From Thalassovita mediterranea (GTDB lineage Bacteria; Pseudomonadota; Alphaproteobacteria; Rhodobacterales; Rhodobacteraceae), in NCBI RefSeq assembly GCF_001458435.1, contig NZ_CYSF01000003.1, positions 1 through 64,000 on the forward strand: DNA of 64,000 nucleotides, given 5' to 3'. Within the stretch, counting starts at the first letter, position 1. Each line of letters starts with the position of its first letter. Positions 43,590 through 53,247 of the stretch are shown in pieces. The notes below the pieces were generated by a model. That model made no database searches, was not told where the DNA came from, and saw only the letters and a program-made list of their open reading frames with translations. Both the position numbers and the translations under genes were made by a program.

Positions 43590-44279
43590 TCAATAGCGCG
43601 TCGTCAGATTGAACCCCTGATGATACAGCAACCGCGCAAAGGTGATCGGCCGACCTTGCTGCCAGACACAGCGCTCTACCCGAAACAACGCCGCCCCCGT
43701 ATCACATTCCAGCAGCCGCGCGACATCCACATCAGCCGTCTGCGCCGACAGGCTCATCTCTACGTCGCTAAAGGGCGCTTGACTGACCAGCCACTCACTG
43801 GCCGGCGTATCAGCAAAGGACGCACCTTCCGCTTCGCTGAGATATTCCAGATTAAGCCAGCGGTCCTCGTACTGATAGGGCAAGCCATCAGCATAGTGCA
43901 TCGCCTGAACGCGACGCACGTTTACGCCTTCGGGCAGGTTCATTTTGGCACGCAGCCAATCAGGCACGACGCTAACCTCACTGCGCAGCAGTGCGTAGCG
44001 ATAGCGGGCACCACTGTTTTCAATTTCTGCCCGCACCAAGGGCACACCGAAACTGACCTGGCGACGGGGCACCTTGCGCACTCGCGTGCCTGCCTTACGC
44101 TTGCGATCCACCAGACCTTCTTCGGCCAGTTCACGCATCGCGCGGTTTACCGTCGCACGTGCGCAGTCGAACTCTTCGGCCAGATCCACCTCGTTGGGCA
44201 ACATGGTGCCCAACGGCCAAACCCCAGCCATGATGCGCTGGCGCATCTCTACTTTCAGCTCTCGAAAATCTGTTTTCAT
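43590..44279 (-). CDS. GntR-family regulator with UTRA domain (HutC-like)
   Basis: Transcription factor of 229 residues: an N-terminal winged helix (about 1-70; WPLGTMLPNEVDLAEEFDCAR, split here as WPLGTMLPNEVDL then AEEFDCARATV) and a UTRA ligand domain (about 85-229; RRVQAMHYADGLPYQYEDRW in part). HutC-type repressors sense a pathway intermediate. It converges on the amine oxidase operon and is the likeliest repressor of it, though the kinase gene downstream is another option. ATG 44279 is directly supported by the family N-terminus. Confidence 0.85.
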   Translation of the reverse strand: MKTDFRELKVEMRQRIMAGVWPLGTMLPNEVDLAEEFDCARATVNRAMRELAEEGLVDRKRKAGTRVRKVPRRQVSFGVPLVRAEIENSGARYRYALLRSEVSVVPDWLRAKMNLPEGVNVRRVQAMHYADGLPYQYEDRWLNLEYLSEAEGASFADTPASEWLVSQAPFSDVEMSLSAQTADVDVARLLECDTGAALFRVERCVWQQGRPITFARLLYHQGFNLTTRY

Positions 44280-44350
44280 CGTTTTCCCTGAAAACCACTA
44301 ACCCGCTTTCGACCTGAAACCGTGCGGGTGCCACAGCGGCCCCGACTGTA

Positions 44351-46996
44351 TCAGGTCAGCGCCAAGCGGTTTTCTGTCTCCTCCATCACCAATTTCGCTT
44401 CGGTCCAAATGACCCGCAATTCGTCGCGCCAATCTCGCAGATCAACAGTCCCCTGACCGTCAAGCACGCTTTCGAACCGGTTTAGTCGGCGGCGCAACTG
44501 CGTTGCCCCCACCATAGACGCACTCCCTGCCAAGGCATGCGCCTGTGTCGTCAGCATCCGGCGCATGTCCTGATCCAGCGGTACAGGCTGTGTTCCGGGC
44601 GCCAGCTGCACCATCAGATCGATCAGCGCATCGCCTTCGGCGCGCACGCCTGCCAATAGCCGATCGGCTTTATCCGTCGCCAACGATGCCAACACCTTTT
44701 CCAGATGTTGCTGATCAAACATGCCCGACTTCAAGGGGGCAGGCACCATGTGAACGGTTTCACCTTTCAACACGCGGCGCAGGTCATCCCACTGCAACGG
44801 TTTTGACAATACAGCGTCCATGCCGGCGGATTGATACACATTGTCATCGCGATCCATCACATGTGCGGTGAGCGCGACGATACGGCTGTGCTGACAGGCG
44901 CCAGTTTCACGGATTTGGCGACTTGCCTCCAGCCCCCCCATGACGGGCATGTTGATATCCATAAAGATAACATCGAAATGTTCACCGCGTGCGCGTTCCA
45001 CGCCACGCTTGCCGTTCACCTCTTCGCTGACGCAATGGCCATCACGTTCCAGCAAATCACGCACCACCAGTCGGTTGGTTGCGTTGTCCTCAACCACCAA
45101 GATATTCAAAGGGCTAACCGCGGCACGGGCGTCGCGCATCGCTGCATCGACATCAGCCGCCGCATTGTCATCCATGCCGTCGACAACTGGCAGATCTAGC
45201 CGCACCCAGAAAACAGACCCCTCACCTTCGATGCTGTCAACGCCAATGCGCCCCCCCATCGCCTGCACGATGCGTTTGGCAATTCCCAGCCCCAGTCCTG
45301 TGCCTTCTACGTGATCCTGTTCAGCCGCTTCGAGGCGGACAAAATCGCCAAAAATGCGATCCTGATCTTCTTCGGCAATGCCGATACCAGTGTCAGAAAT
45401 CTGAAATTCCAGCGCCATAACGCTGCGATCGGGGTGTTCGCATTGTGCATTATGGCAGGTTACCGAAAGGGTAATCTCACCGTTTTCGGTGAATTTGATC
45501 GCGTTGCTCACAAGGTTCGTCAGCACCTGCCGCAACCGGTGGGCATCCCCGTAGCACGCCCCAAACGGCGCGTCCGGCGCATCGAGTGACAGGGTGTTTC
45601 CGTGCGCCTGTGCTGTCACGGCCATCGCGTCCATCAGATCGGTCAGCATCTCATCCAGATTGAACCGATGCAGGTTCAGACGCAGCCCCTTCGCTTCGAG
45701 TTTGGCGATATCCAGCACGTCATTCACATGCCCCAGCAGGATCTGGCTAGAGGTACGCATTAGGCCCAAGTACCGCTTGCGATCTGAATCCGACAGATCG
45801 CCGCTGCGCATCACTTCAATCAAGCCCATGATGCCGTTCAACGGCGTGCGCATTTCGTGACTCATCACCGCAAGGAACCGCGATTTGGCCTGTTCCCCCG
45901 CCAAGGCACGGTCACGCGACGCCAACAACGCCTGATCTGCGGCCAAACGATCTGAAATATCGCGCAGGAAGTAGACGTAGAACCGTTGGTTTTCGACCTT
46001 GGCCATACCTTGCGACAGATCGACGGGTGTTGCGCCACCAGTTTGTCCAACAACATCCAATTGCACGACACTGCGGCCCTCGCGCGCGGTGAGGGGCAGA
46101 CGTGGTTTGCCACCGCCCGGGCGCCGTAGATAATCCACTAGACAATCGCCCAGCACCTTCGACCGCGCGACCCCCATCAGAGTTTCAGCAGCGTGGTTGA
46201 ATTCAACAATCGCCCCTGCGGCATCTGTCACGATCAGCGCATCAGGCGACGTTGCAATAACCGCCGCAAATCGGGCCGAGGCATTTTTATGCTCGATCGC
46301 GCGGGCCCTGTACCAGCGGCTGTTGCGAAACAGCAAAAGCACGGTCAACGCCAACGCGACAAATGACACGATCAACGCAGTCGACAATCGCAACAAAAGC
46401 CGGCTGAGTTCATCGCGCGTCTCTTGGCCGATTTCACCGGTGTATTGATTGCCCTTGTTGATAATGCGGCGCACCACGCGCCCATTGGCCTGTTGCTGCG
46501 CTAAAATCTCTGGCAAAGCACGGAACAGGACGGCGTCGGATTGATCAATGACCGGTTCCAGCGCCTCAATTTCGCTGCGCAAATCGCGCAGCTCTTGTGC
46601 CGTGCCATATAGTTGAAATGCGCGCCGATAAAAAGCGCCATCGTCCAGCGTGTTCAGACGGCTGTAATAGATGTCATAACGGCGGCGCACCTCACTCAGG
46701 TTTGCACTTTCAGCGTTGTCGGCTGCATTTGCCGTTACCAGCGCGCGCTCCAGCTTGAGGTATTCCACCTCTAACTGCGTCAGGTTCCAAATGACGTTAT
46801 CTTTCTCAGAAACCCGCAATTCCTGCAGCTTCATCGAAACAGCCGCCCAAATCTGAATCGACTGCGGGACGCTGAACATAATCACCAGACCCAACGCCCC
46901 AATCAACAGGACATTGCGCAGCGACCGTTGCGGCGGAAGTGACTTTACCTGCTGTGACCCGCGATCGGTCGCAATGGTGTTGCTATCATCCGCCAA
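44351..46996 (-). CDS. Hybrid sensor histidine kinase with PAS, receiver and Hpt domains
   Basis: Membrane kinase of 881 residues. Helices at about 28-50 and 203-224 enclose a helical periplasmic sensor; PAS covers about 240-350. HisKA has H380 (VMSHEMRTPLNG), the ATPase has NLVSNAIKF and EGTGLGLGI, the receiver has D680 (VIFMDINMP) with K732, and the Hpt has H820 (QAHALAGSASMVGA). Its ATG is 9 bases after the stop of the molybdopterin-fold gene, so that protein is probably its periplasmic input. The divergent LuxR-type regulator is the likely end of the relay. Confidence 0.88.
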   Translation of the reverse strand: MADDSNTIATDRGSQQVKSLPPQRSLRNVLLIGALGLVIMFSVPQSIQIWAAVSMKLQELRVSEKDNVIWNLTQLEVEYLKLERALVTANAADNAESANLSEVRRRYDIYYSRLNTLDDGAFYRRAFQLYGTAQELRDLRSEIEALEPVIDQSDAVLFRALPEILAQQQANGRVVRRIINKGNQYTGEIGQETRDELSRLLLRLSTALIVSFVALALTVLLLFRNSRWYRARAIEHKNASARFAAVIATSPDALIVTDAAGAIVEFNHAAETLMGVARSKVLGDCLVDYLRRPGGGKPRLPLTAREGRSVVQLDVVGQTGGATPVDLSQGMAKVENQRFYVYFLRDISDRLAADQALLASRDRALAGEQAKSRFLAVMSHEMRTPLNGIMGLIEVMRSGDLSDSDRKRYLGLMRTSSQILLGHVNDVLDIAKLEAKGLRLNLHRFNLDEMLTDLMDAMAVTAQAHGNTLSLDAPDAPFGACYGDAHRLRQVLTNLVSNAIKFTENGEITLSVTCHNAQCEHPDRSVMALEFQISDTGIGIAEEDQDRIFGDFVRLEAAEQDHVEGTGLGLGIAKRIVQAMGGRIGVDSIEGEGSVFWVRLDLPVVDGMDDNAAADVDAAMRDARAAVSPLNILVVEDNATNRLVVRDLLERDGHCVSEEVNGKRGVERARGEHFDVIFMDINMPVMGGLEASRQIRETGACQHSRIVALTAHVMDRDDNVYQSAGMDAVLSKPLQWDDLRRVLKGETVHMVPAPLKSGMFDQQHLEKVLASLATDKADRLLAGVRAEGDALIDLMVQLAPGTQPVPLDQDMRRMLTTQAHALAGSASMVGATQLRRRLNRFESVLDGQGTVDLRDWRDELRVIWTEAKLVMEETENRLALT

Positions 46997-47005
46997 AACA
47001 CATCC

Positions 47006-47566
47006 TCATGGCAGAGCCACCATCAAGTCCAGCTGCCAGATACTGGCCACATAGGTCGGTTCCGTGCGAAACTCGGGCCCATGATCATAGGGGAACACCA
47101 CCCACAAAGGGCCACGCGAGCGCGCCGACATCAGCTCCCCGTTGTGGCGATAGGCCACCAGCGCCTGACTGTCAGCGATGTCTTCGACAGGGAAATCCAC
47201 CAGATACTCGTTCAGCGCACTCAATTCCAACAGGCCAGTTTCGACTTCGATGTGTTTCACCAGATCCTTGAGCCACACCCCTTCAAACTGCTGCACCCCA
47301 TCAGTCCAGATGGTGCTGGTGGCAAATCCCGCGAGAGGCAGCGCCATGATTTCCTCTAGAGTGAGCTGGCGGCCATCGCGTTCCGAACCATCCTGATACT
47401 CAACCGCAAGGACAACTTGGTCTTGGTCTACGACGCCAGAGGCCAAAGCAGCAGTGGAAAAAAACCCTCCTAGGTTGAAAGACGCAATCAACGCAAGCCA
47501 AAGCGCCCATCCCCGAACAGCGGATGACGTTGACCGCAGGCGGATAAATTTGTGCGCAACTTCCAT
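47006..47566 (-). CDS. Exported molybdopterin-oxidoreductase-fold protein without cofactor cysteine
   Basis: A 186-residue secreted protein: signal peptide to about residue 42 (WALWLALIASFNLGGFFS), then a small SUOX-like domain with LTLEEIMALP, FEGVWLKDLV and GPLWVVFPYD. The family binds molybdopterin through a conserved Cys, but this protein has no cysteine at all. It is therefore more likely a sensory or ligand-binding module than an enzyme. It is co-transcribed with the hybrid kinase and divergent from the response regulator. Confidence 0.75.
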   Translation of the reverse strand: MEVAHKFIRLRSTSSAVRGWALWLALIASFNLGGFFSTAALASGVVDQDQVVLAVEYQDGSERDGRQLTLEEIMALPLAGFATSTIWTDGVQQFEGVWLKDLVKHIEVETGLLELSALNEYLVDFPVEDIADSQALVAYRHNGELMSARSRGPLWVVFPYDHGPEFRTEPTYVASIWQLDLMVALP

Positions 47567-47786
47567 ATTTCCACGCAGCTCCTGTTCCTACTGTCAGATT
47601 GCTGAAATTGACTTTCGCCGTCCATAGCCCTATCGAGTCATAAACGAAAAAAGTGACACTACCGCAGACGAACGGAAATAAATCTGCACAATACGACGCA
47701 GGCCAAGAGCGCATTATCTTCTTGCGGCCTGTGAAACCTCGCACTTATCCTCTTTCCCTGTCAGCCCCTAGCAGGACACCGCACCG

Positions 47787-48410
47787 ATGATCCGCATCTT
47801 GATTGCCGACGACCACGACCTTGTGCGCGAAACCCTCGCGGCATTTATACGCGACATGGGCGAATTCCATGTCGAACAGGCCTCTTCCTTTCCCGACGCT
47901 CTCAGTACGATCCAAGACCGCGAAAAACAGGGGAAAGCGCCCTATGATCTGGTGCTGCTGGATTACACCATGCCCGGCATGACGCTGCCGGACGGGCTGA
48001 CAGAAACCATGCAGGCCGTATCTGGAAAACCTGTTGCGATTATTTCCGGCACTGCATCACCGGAAGTGGCGCGCGGTGCGCTGGCCGCTGGTGCAGCCGG
48101 TTTTCTGCCAAAAACGATGGCACCGGAAACCTTGATGTCTGCCGTGCAACATCTGCTGGACGGTGGAATTTACACGCCCCAGCATTTTCTGGAGTCGACC
48201 CCTGCCACCGACAGCGACGTGCAACTGACCCCGCGGGAAATGGATGTTCTGCGTGGCATTTGCGAAGGTAAGGCCAACAAAGAGATCGCCCGCGATCTGA
48301 ACGTGCAGGAGGTGACGGTGAAATTGCACGTCAAAACCCTCAGCCGCAAACTAGAAGCGCGCAACCGCACCCATGCAGCGATGATTGGGCGGGATAAGAA
48401 CCTGATCTGA
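47787..48410 (+). CDS. LuxR/NarL-type response regulator
   Basis: DNA-binding response regulator of 207 residues. The receiver has D8/D9 (ADDHD), phosphoacceptor D59 (LVLLDYTMPG), and K115 region (FLPKT). The C-terminal helix-turn-helix (about 145-205) reads LTPREMDVLRGICEGKANKE in part, then EVTVKLHVKTLSRKL. Standard length. Divergent from the cofactor-less periplasmic protein and hybrid kinase genes across a 220-base gap, making it their probable output. A strong terminator follows. Confidence 0.9.
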   Translation: MIRILIADDHDLVRETLAAFIRDMGEFHVEQASSFPDALSTIQDREKQGKAPYDLVLLDYTMPGMTLPDGLTETMQAVSGKPVAIISGTASPEVARGALAAGAAGFLPKTMAPETLMSAVQHLLDGGIYTPQHFLESTPATDSDVQLTPREMDVLRGICEGKANKEIARDLNVQEVTVKLHVKTLSRKLEARNRTHAAMIGRDKNLI

Positions 48411-48429
48411 CGTCTTCTGCGGAATGGAA

Positions 48430-48456
48430 AAAGGGCGCCCTCTTGAGGCGCCCTTT
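48430..48456 (+). terminator. Terminator of the LuxR-type response regulator
   Basis: Perfect ten-pair stem AAAGGGCGCC / GGCGCCCTTT with a seven-base loop, then CTTATTTG. It lies 20 bases past the stop. Confidence 0.85.
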
Positions 48457-48526
48457 CTTATTTGTAAAACACGGATCACGCCGCGTGGGTTGAGGGCAGG
48501 TCAGACCCTGCCCCCCAAACCGATCC

Positions 48527-49594
48527 TTAGCCGCGACGCCGACGGCGACCACCACGGCCACCAGCTGCATCGTCACCGGGTGCTTTGTTGAACTTGATCC
48601 AAGCAGCACCACCTTCGTCGTTGTTGGTCAGGAAGTTGGCGGCGCGGATGGCCTCCATTTCCTTGCCAGCGCGCGGCTTGGTGGAGCCGAGACCGAAGGT
48701 CTGGCAGAAGGTTTCGTCGTCCATGTCGGCGGGGATGATGATGCCTTTGGCTTCAATCTCGGCGCGTTTTTCGGCCAGTTTTTTCGGGCCAACGGGGATC
48801 GCAACCGGGTTCATAATCGCCGAGGTCATGCCAGTGGCCATCGCCATCGGCAGGAAGGCGTTGTTGATGCCGTGACGGTTCGGCAGACCAAACGAGATGT
48901 TCGACGCACCACAGGTGGTGTTCACACCCAGTTCGTTGCGCAGACGGTGGTTCAGTTCAAACACCTGCAGACCGGCAGTGCCCATCGCGCCAACGGGCAT
49001 CACCAGCGGGTCCACCACGATGTCATGCGCGGGGATGCCGAAATCGGCGGCGCGTTCAACGATCTTTTTAGCAACCGCGAAGCGCACTTCGGGGTCTTCG
49101 GAAATACCGGTGTCGTCGTTGGAGATCGCAACAACAGGCACGTTGTACTTCTTCACCAGTGGCAGAACCACTTCCAGGCGCTCTTCTTCACCGGTGACGG
49201 AGTTCAAGAGCGGGCGACCTTTGGCAGCGGCCAGACCGGCCTCCAGCGCGCCGGGGACCGAGCTGTCGATACACAGCGGGCAATCGGTTACTTCCTGCAC
49301 TTTTTCCACCAGCTGACGCATCAGCTCGGGTTCAACGAAGTTGTTGTCCGCGTAACGGGGATCTTCGGCCATTTTGTTGGAGAAGACCGCGCCGGAGTTG
49401 ATGTCCAGAACGGTTGCGCCCGCAGCAACCTGTGCCAGTGCGTCGGCCTGAACGCGGGAGAAATCGCCGCGCTCCAGCTCTTCGTTCAGGATTTTACGAC
49501 CCGTGGGGTTGATACGCTCGCCGATAACGGTGAACGGCTGGTCAAAACCCATGATCGCGGTCTGGGTTGCGGATTCAATGATAGTACGGGTCAT
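48527..49594 (-). CDS. Methyltetrahydrofolate:corrinoid methyltransferase
   Basis: Pterin-binding TIM-barrel (DHPS-like) enzyme that passes the methyl of methyl-THF to a corrinoid protein or the reverse. The N-terminus GERINPTGRK is the classic MetH/AcsE-type pterin motif; VLDINSG and CIDSSVPGALEAGL follow. The 355 residues end in an Arg/Gly-rich tail (AGGRGGRRRRRG). It starts 2 bases after the metF-like gene. In Rhodobacteraceae such genes are thought to work in a split methionine synthase or in demethylation of methylated compounds; no corrinoid protein gene is in this window. Confidence 0.85.
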   Translation of the reverse strand: MTRTIIESATQTAIMGFDQPFTVIGERINPTGRKILNEELERGDFSRVQADALAQVAAGATVLDINSGAVFSNKMAEDPRYADNNFVEPELMRQLVEKVQEVTDCPLCIDSSVPGALEAGLAAAKGRPLLNSVTGEEERLEVVLPLVKKYNVPVVAISNDDTGISEDPEVRFAVAKKIVERAADFGIPAHDIVVDPLVMPVGAMGTAGLQVFELNHRLRNELGVNTTCGASNISFGLPNRHGINNAFLPMAMATGMTSAIMNPVAIPVGPKKLAEKRAEIEAKGIIIPADMDDETFCQTFGLGSTKPRAGKEMEAIRAANFLTNNDEGGAAWIKFNKAPGDDAAGGRGGRRRRRG

Positions 49595-49596
49595 GA

Positions 49597-50532
49597 TTAG
49601 TCCTGTTGTGCAGCGGCGGGTTGCGCCGAGGCACCGCCATTTTCGATTGCCCAGTTGGCATTGGTTTTGATGCCGCCGAGGGGGAAGAAGTGAACTTGTT
49701 CGATGTTGAAATCGGGGTGCGCGGCTTTGTGTGCGGCCAGATCAGTCAACACTTCGGTCGGCTCATGCGGCAACAGCAGCTTGGACACGTCCTTGGCACG
49801 TTTTTGCAGCACTTTCAGCGACGGACCAACGCCACAAGCGATGGCGAACTTGATCATGGTCTGCAGTTTGGCCGGACCCGCGATACCGATGTGGATCGGC
49901 AGGTTCATGCCGCGCTCTTTCAGGGTGTTCGCCCATTCGATCACCGGCTCTGCCTCAAAACAGAACTGAGTGGCCAGCGCCATCGAAGCGTCGGTACGCT
50001 TGGAGTGTTCCTGTTTCCAGTCCAGCGCAGCATAGGTATTGGCACGACCGCCATCAGGGTCGATGTCCAGGTTCGGCTCGGGGTGACCGGCAACGTGCAG
50101 GTTGGTGAAACCCGCTTTGTCGAACAGGCCGGTGTCCAAGAGCTGCATCGAGTCGGAGAAATCGCCGTGCGGGTTGGCAACACCACCGGCCAGCAGAAGC
50201 GCCTGTTTGACGTCCGCCTCACCCTGATACATGGAGATCCAGTTTTCCAGCGTCGCCTTGTCCTTGATGATACGCGCCGGGAAGTGCGGCATCACATCGT
50301 AGCCTTCGCCTTTGATGCGCTTGGCAGTGGCAACCATATCCTCGATGGGAGTGCCTTCGATGTGGGCGATGTAGACGCGGGTGCCTTCGGGCAGCAGCGC
50401 ACGGAAATCTTCGACCTTGGCCGCAGTGCGCGGCATCACTTCGATCGAGTAGCCTTTCAGAAAGGCCTCAAGCTCGGGGTTCACAGGTTTGTCGCCCTGC
50501 GCCGCCTTTTTGCGGAAATTCAGCAATGCCAT
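49597..50532 (-). CDS. Methylenetetrahydrofolate reductase (MetF family)
   Basis: FAD-containing TIM-barrel enzyme linking methylene-THF and methyl-THF. ATG 50532 follows GGGAGG and starts MALLNFRKKAA; an in-frame ATG further upstream (50580) lacks such a site. The 311-residue protein shows EVMPRTAAKVED near the start, HFPARII, NPHGDF and HIGIAGPAKLQ, in keeping with distant MetF proteins. It runs with the methyltransferase gene downstream and the small Virulence_fact gene upstream, so these three probably form a one-carbon unit. Sequence divergence from standard MetF makes the reaction direction uncertain. Confidence 0.82.
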   Translation of the reverse strand: MALLNFRKKAAQGDKPVNPELEAFLKGYSIEVMPRTAAKVEDFRALLPEGTRVYIAHIEGTPIEDMVATAKRIKGEGYDVMPHFPARIIKDKATLENWISMYQGEADVKQALLLAGGVANPHGDFSDSMQLLDTGLFDKAGFTNLHVAGHPEPNLDIDPDGGRANTYAALDWKQEHSKRTDASMALATQFCFEAEPVIEWANTLKERGMNLPIHIGIAGPAKLQTMIKFAIACGVGPSLKVLQKRAKDVSKLLLPHEPTEVLTDLAAHKAAHPDFNIEQVHFFPLGGIKTNANWAIENGGASAQPAAAQQD

Positions 50533-50564
50533 GATGGCCTCCCTAATATGTAGGGACCACGGGC

Positions 50565-50867
50565 TCACCCGCGATCCCATCCTTCTGCTGCGATCAAAGC
50601 TTTGATGCGCTCTTGATCGTATTCTTCCTCCAGGCGCGCCACTTCGGCGGCCACAATCTCTGCCGGATCACCGGCCATCTCGTAAGGCTCTGCCTTGCGC
50701 CACTCTGCCAGGTAGGCATCGGTGTCGCTGGCGCCGATTTTCATCGCGGCGCGGTCAATGGCCTGTTCGAAACGTTCTGCCAGTGGCTTTTTGGCGCCAC
50801 GGCGACCTTTTCCAACGATGACCTGCGCAGGAATATCACGCCAGTAGACGATAGTTACATCGGGCAT
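50565..50867 (-). CDS. Small Virulence_fact-family protein of the one-carbon operon
   Basis: A 100-residue protein matching the Virulence_fact family (Pfam PF13769) by its start TIVYWRDIPAQVIVGKGR and PLAERFEQAIDRAAM. The family name reflects an old plant-pathogen annotation and says nothing about its biochemistry. It has no signal peptide or membrane helix and is rich in charged residues. It opens the run to the metF-like and methyltransferase genes with a 32-base gap, so a helper role in that pathway is plausible. Confidence 0.72.
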   Translation of the reverse strand: MPDVTIVYWRDIPAQVIVGKGRRGAKKPLAERFEQAIDRAAMKIGASDTDAYLAEWRKAEPYEMAGDPAEIVAAEVARLEEEYDQERIKALIAAEGWDRG

Positions 50868-51093
50868 ATCAGTCGTATTCCTTTGTATGCGGGGCCAAAA
50901 TGGTTGCGCGGGGTTTGATTCCGCTGCGGTGTCTTACCTGCATAGACCAGCCGCTTTGCGACGTGGGGACCGTTTTCGACATTCCGGTGCGGTCCAGCGA
51001 CCTATCGTCATATTTACGACGCATCATACCACGGCTTGCGTCAGATCGCCGGACGTTCTACGCTGGAGGCAACTTGAAATGGAGGGCGTGATC

Positions 51094-52206
51094 ATGGCGC
51101 CCAAGCGTCGCAGAGGTGCGGGCGCATTCCCGAAACCGGTTGAGAGCCCCGCGCCCAATCCGCCTGATTCAGCCGAGCTGTACGCCGCGCTGGATCTGGG
51201 CACAAATAGTTGCCGCATGCTGATTGCCCAACCCAAGGGCAGTCAATTCCATGTGGTGGACAGCTTTTCAAAGTCGGTGCAACTGGGTGCCGGATTGGAA
51301 AGCACCGGACGGTTGAGCCGTGCCTCCATGGGGCGCACGGTGCAGGCGCTCAGGATCTGTCAGCAGAAACTCAAACGCCACAAGGTGCGCCGGATGCGTC
51401 TGGTCGCAACCGAAGCCTGCCGCCGTGCCAAAAACGCACGCGACTTTATCCGTCAGGTGCGCCGCGAAACCGGCCTGCAGCTTGAAATCATCCAGCCCGA
51501 GGAAGAGGCGCGTCTGGCGGTCATTTCCTGCGCGCCACTGGTCAGCACCAAAACGGAACAGTTACTGGTCGTTGATATCGGTGGCGGATCGACCGAACTG
51601 GTGTGGATCGATCTGACCGCAGTGCCCAAACGTGACCGCCCCCGTGCGATCATGCGGCTGCATTCCGGCTTTCACACCGCCGACAGCCCGTTTCCTGCGG
51701 CCAAGGTGGTGGACTGGATTTCCGTGCCCTTGGGCGTGGCCACCCTGCGCGATCAGTTTCAGGATGTCGAAGACGACGCCGCACGCTTTGCCCTGATGAG
51801 CTGGTTCTTTGAAGAGAACTTGGCCGAATTTGCCCCCTACGCAAATGAACAGGCGCGCGAGGGGTTTCAGATTGTCGGCACCTCCGGCACCGTGACCACA
51901 GTGGCCGCGTCGCATCTGGGACTAAAACGCTATGACCGCACCAAGGTGGACGGGCTGCGCATGACCTCGGACCAAATCGACAAGGTGATCCACGGTTATC
52001 TGGAACTGGGCCCCAAGGGACGGCGCAATGATCCGCGCATTGGTCAGGACCGTCAGGCGTTGATCATGTCGGGGTCTGCGATCCTGCAGGCGCTGTTGCG
52101 GTGCTGGCCTACGGATCGGCTGTCTGTAGCGGATCGTGGCCTGCGTGAGGGTCTGCTCTATGCGCAGATGAGTGCGGATGGCGTGTTGGAAGACGGCCCG
52201 TTCTAA
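51094..52206 (+). CDS. Exopolyphosphatase/pppGpp phosphatase (Ppx/GppA)
   Basis: Actin-like ATPase-fold phosphatase acting on polyphosphate or pppGpp. ATG 51094 is favoured by GGAGGGC eight bases upstream and gives 370 residues with a short Pro-rich lead. Motifs are AALDLGTNSCRMLI (phosphate 1), ATEACRRAKNA, VVDIGGGSTELVW (phosphate 2) and VGTSGTVTTVAA. The longer frame back to 50887 shows no conserved sequence. It is followed by rlmE in the same direction, a pairing seen in related genomes. Confidence 0.9.
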   Translation: MAPKRRRGAGAFPKPVESPAPNPPDSAELYAALDLGTNSCRMLIAQPKGSQFHVVDSFSKSVQLGAGLESTGRLSRASMGRTVQALRICQQKLKRHKVRRMRLVATEACRRAKNARDFIRQVRRETGLQLEIIQPEEEARLAVISCAPLVSTKTEQLLVVDIGGGSTELVWIDLTAVPKRDRPRAIMRLHSGFHTADSPFPAAKVVDWISVPLGVATLRDQFQDVEDDAARFALMSWFFEENLAEFAPYANEQAREGFQIVGTSGTVTTVAASHLGLKRYDRTKVDGLRMTSDQIDKVIHGYLELGPKGRRNDPRIGQDRQALIMSGSAILQALLRCWPTDRLSVADRGLREGLLYAQMSADGVLEDGPF

Positions 52207-52365
52207 TTAGGGCCGTTTCTGGCGGCATTTGTCAGGAAAAGACCCAATCGGGCTTGGCTTTTGGGTGAACTTACGCCAAACCCGCGCAAACCTTGAAATT
52301 CTACGGTTTTGGCGTCCATACGCCACCGTCTAGACCGAAAATCGAACCGCCCAGAGGGTACAGAA

Positions 52366-53157
52366 ATGGCCAAGAAACCCGGCAAGAAGAAATACGGCGT
52401 CGGCAAACCCGGTGCGAAGAAGAACACATCGGGCCGTGGTCAGCGCGATCTGACGGTGACGGTGAAAACTGCCCGTGGGCGCAAGCTGTCCTCGACGCTT
52501 TGGCTGCAACGCCAGTTGAACGATCCTTATGTGAAACGCGCACAGGCGGATGGCTACCGTGGCCGCGCCGCCTATAAGATCCTGGAGCTGGACGACAAAT
52601 TCCGCTTCCTCGTGCCGGGTGCGCGGGTGGTTGACCTTGGCTGCGCACCAGGCGGCTGGTGCCAGGTGGCCGTGCCTCGCATTAACGCCCTTGGCGAGAA
52701 GAAGGGCAAGGCCATCGGCAGCATCATCGGCGTCGACCTGCAAGAGGTGGAACCGATTGCGGGGGCCGAAGTCTACCAGCTAGACTTCATGGAGGATGAC
52801 GCCGACCTGAAGGTCAAGGAATGGCTGGGCGGTCAGGCGGATGTGGTGATGTCGGATATGGCGGCTGCGTCTTCGGGTCACAAACAGACCGACCACCTGC
52901 GCATCATCGCCCTGTGTGAGGCCGCGGCCTATCTGGCCTTCGATGTTCTGGATGAAGGCGGCACTTTTGTCGCCAAAGTTCTGGCCGGCGGCGCTGAGGG
53001 TGAGCTGCAAAAGCTGCTCAAAAAGAAATTCAAAAAGGTGGTAAACGTCAAACCACCAGCGTCGCGCGCGGATAGTTCCGAAAAGTTTGTGGTCGCTACC
53101 GGTTTCTACGGTCGTGATGATGCCCGCGACGATGATCCCAACAACCCGCTGGGCTAA
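52366..53157 (+). CDS. rlmE: 23S rRNA 2'-O-methyltransferase RlmE (FtsJ/RrmJ)
   Basis: SAM-dependent enzyme that methylates the 2'-OH of U2552 in 23S rRNA. ATG 52366 follows AGAGGG and gives 263 residues; the lysine-rich lead ([13 protein letters not shown]) is common in alphaproteobacterial members. The SAM-binding motif is [12 protein letters not shown], the catalytic Asp lies in VVMSDMAA, and catalytic lysines lie in [10 protein letters not shown] and [10 protein letters not shown] terminator follows at once. Confidence 0.93.
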   Translation: MAKKPGKKKYGVGKPGAKKNTSGRGQRDLTVTVKTARGRKLSSTLWLQRQLNDPYVKRAQADGYRGRAAYKILELDDKFRFLVPGARVVDLGCAPGGWCQVAVPRINALGEKKGKAIGSIIGVDLQEVEPIAGAEVYQLDFMEDDADLKVKEWLGGQADVVMSDMAAASSGHKQTDHLRIIALCEAAAYLAFDVLDEGGTFVAKVLAGGAEGELQKLLKKKFKKVVNVKPPASRADSSEKFVVATGFYGRDDARDDDPNNPLG

Positions 53158-53191
53158 TCTCCGATGTTCGACCAACCCTAATAAATGCAAA

Positions 53192-53214
53192 AAGGCGACC
53201 CAAGCGGTCGCCTT
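53192..53214. terminator. Terminator after rlmE
   Basis: Perfect nine-pair stem AAGGCGACC / GGTCGCCTT with a five-base loop, 35 bases past rlmE and 34 before the end of the convergent small gene; A- and T-rich flanks suggest it serves both. Confidence 0.8.
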
Positions 53215-53247
53215 CTTCATTGCGCGGAAGCCCGACTAACGAGCCGT

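Noticed and set aside
50565-50867. Reading as a virulence determinant
   Set aside because: The family name is historical; context is one-carbon metabolism and nothing points to virulence.
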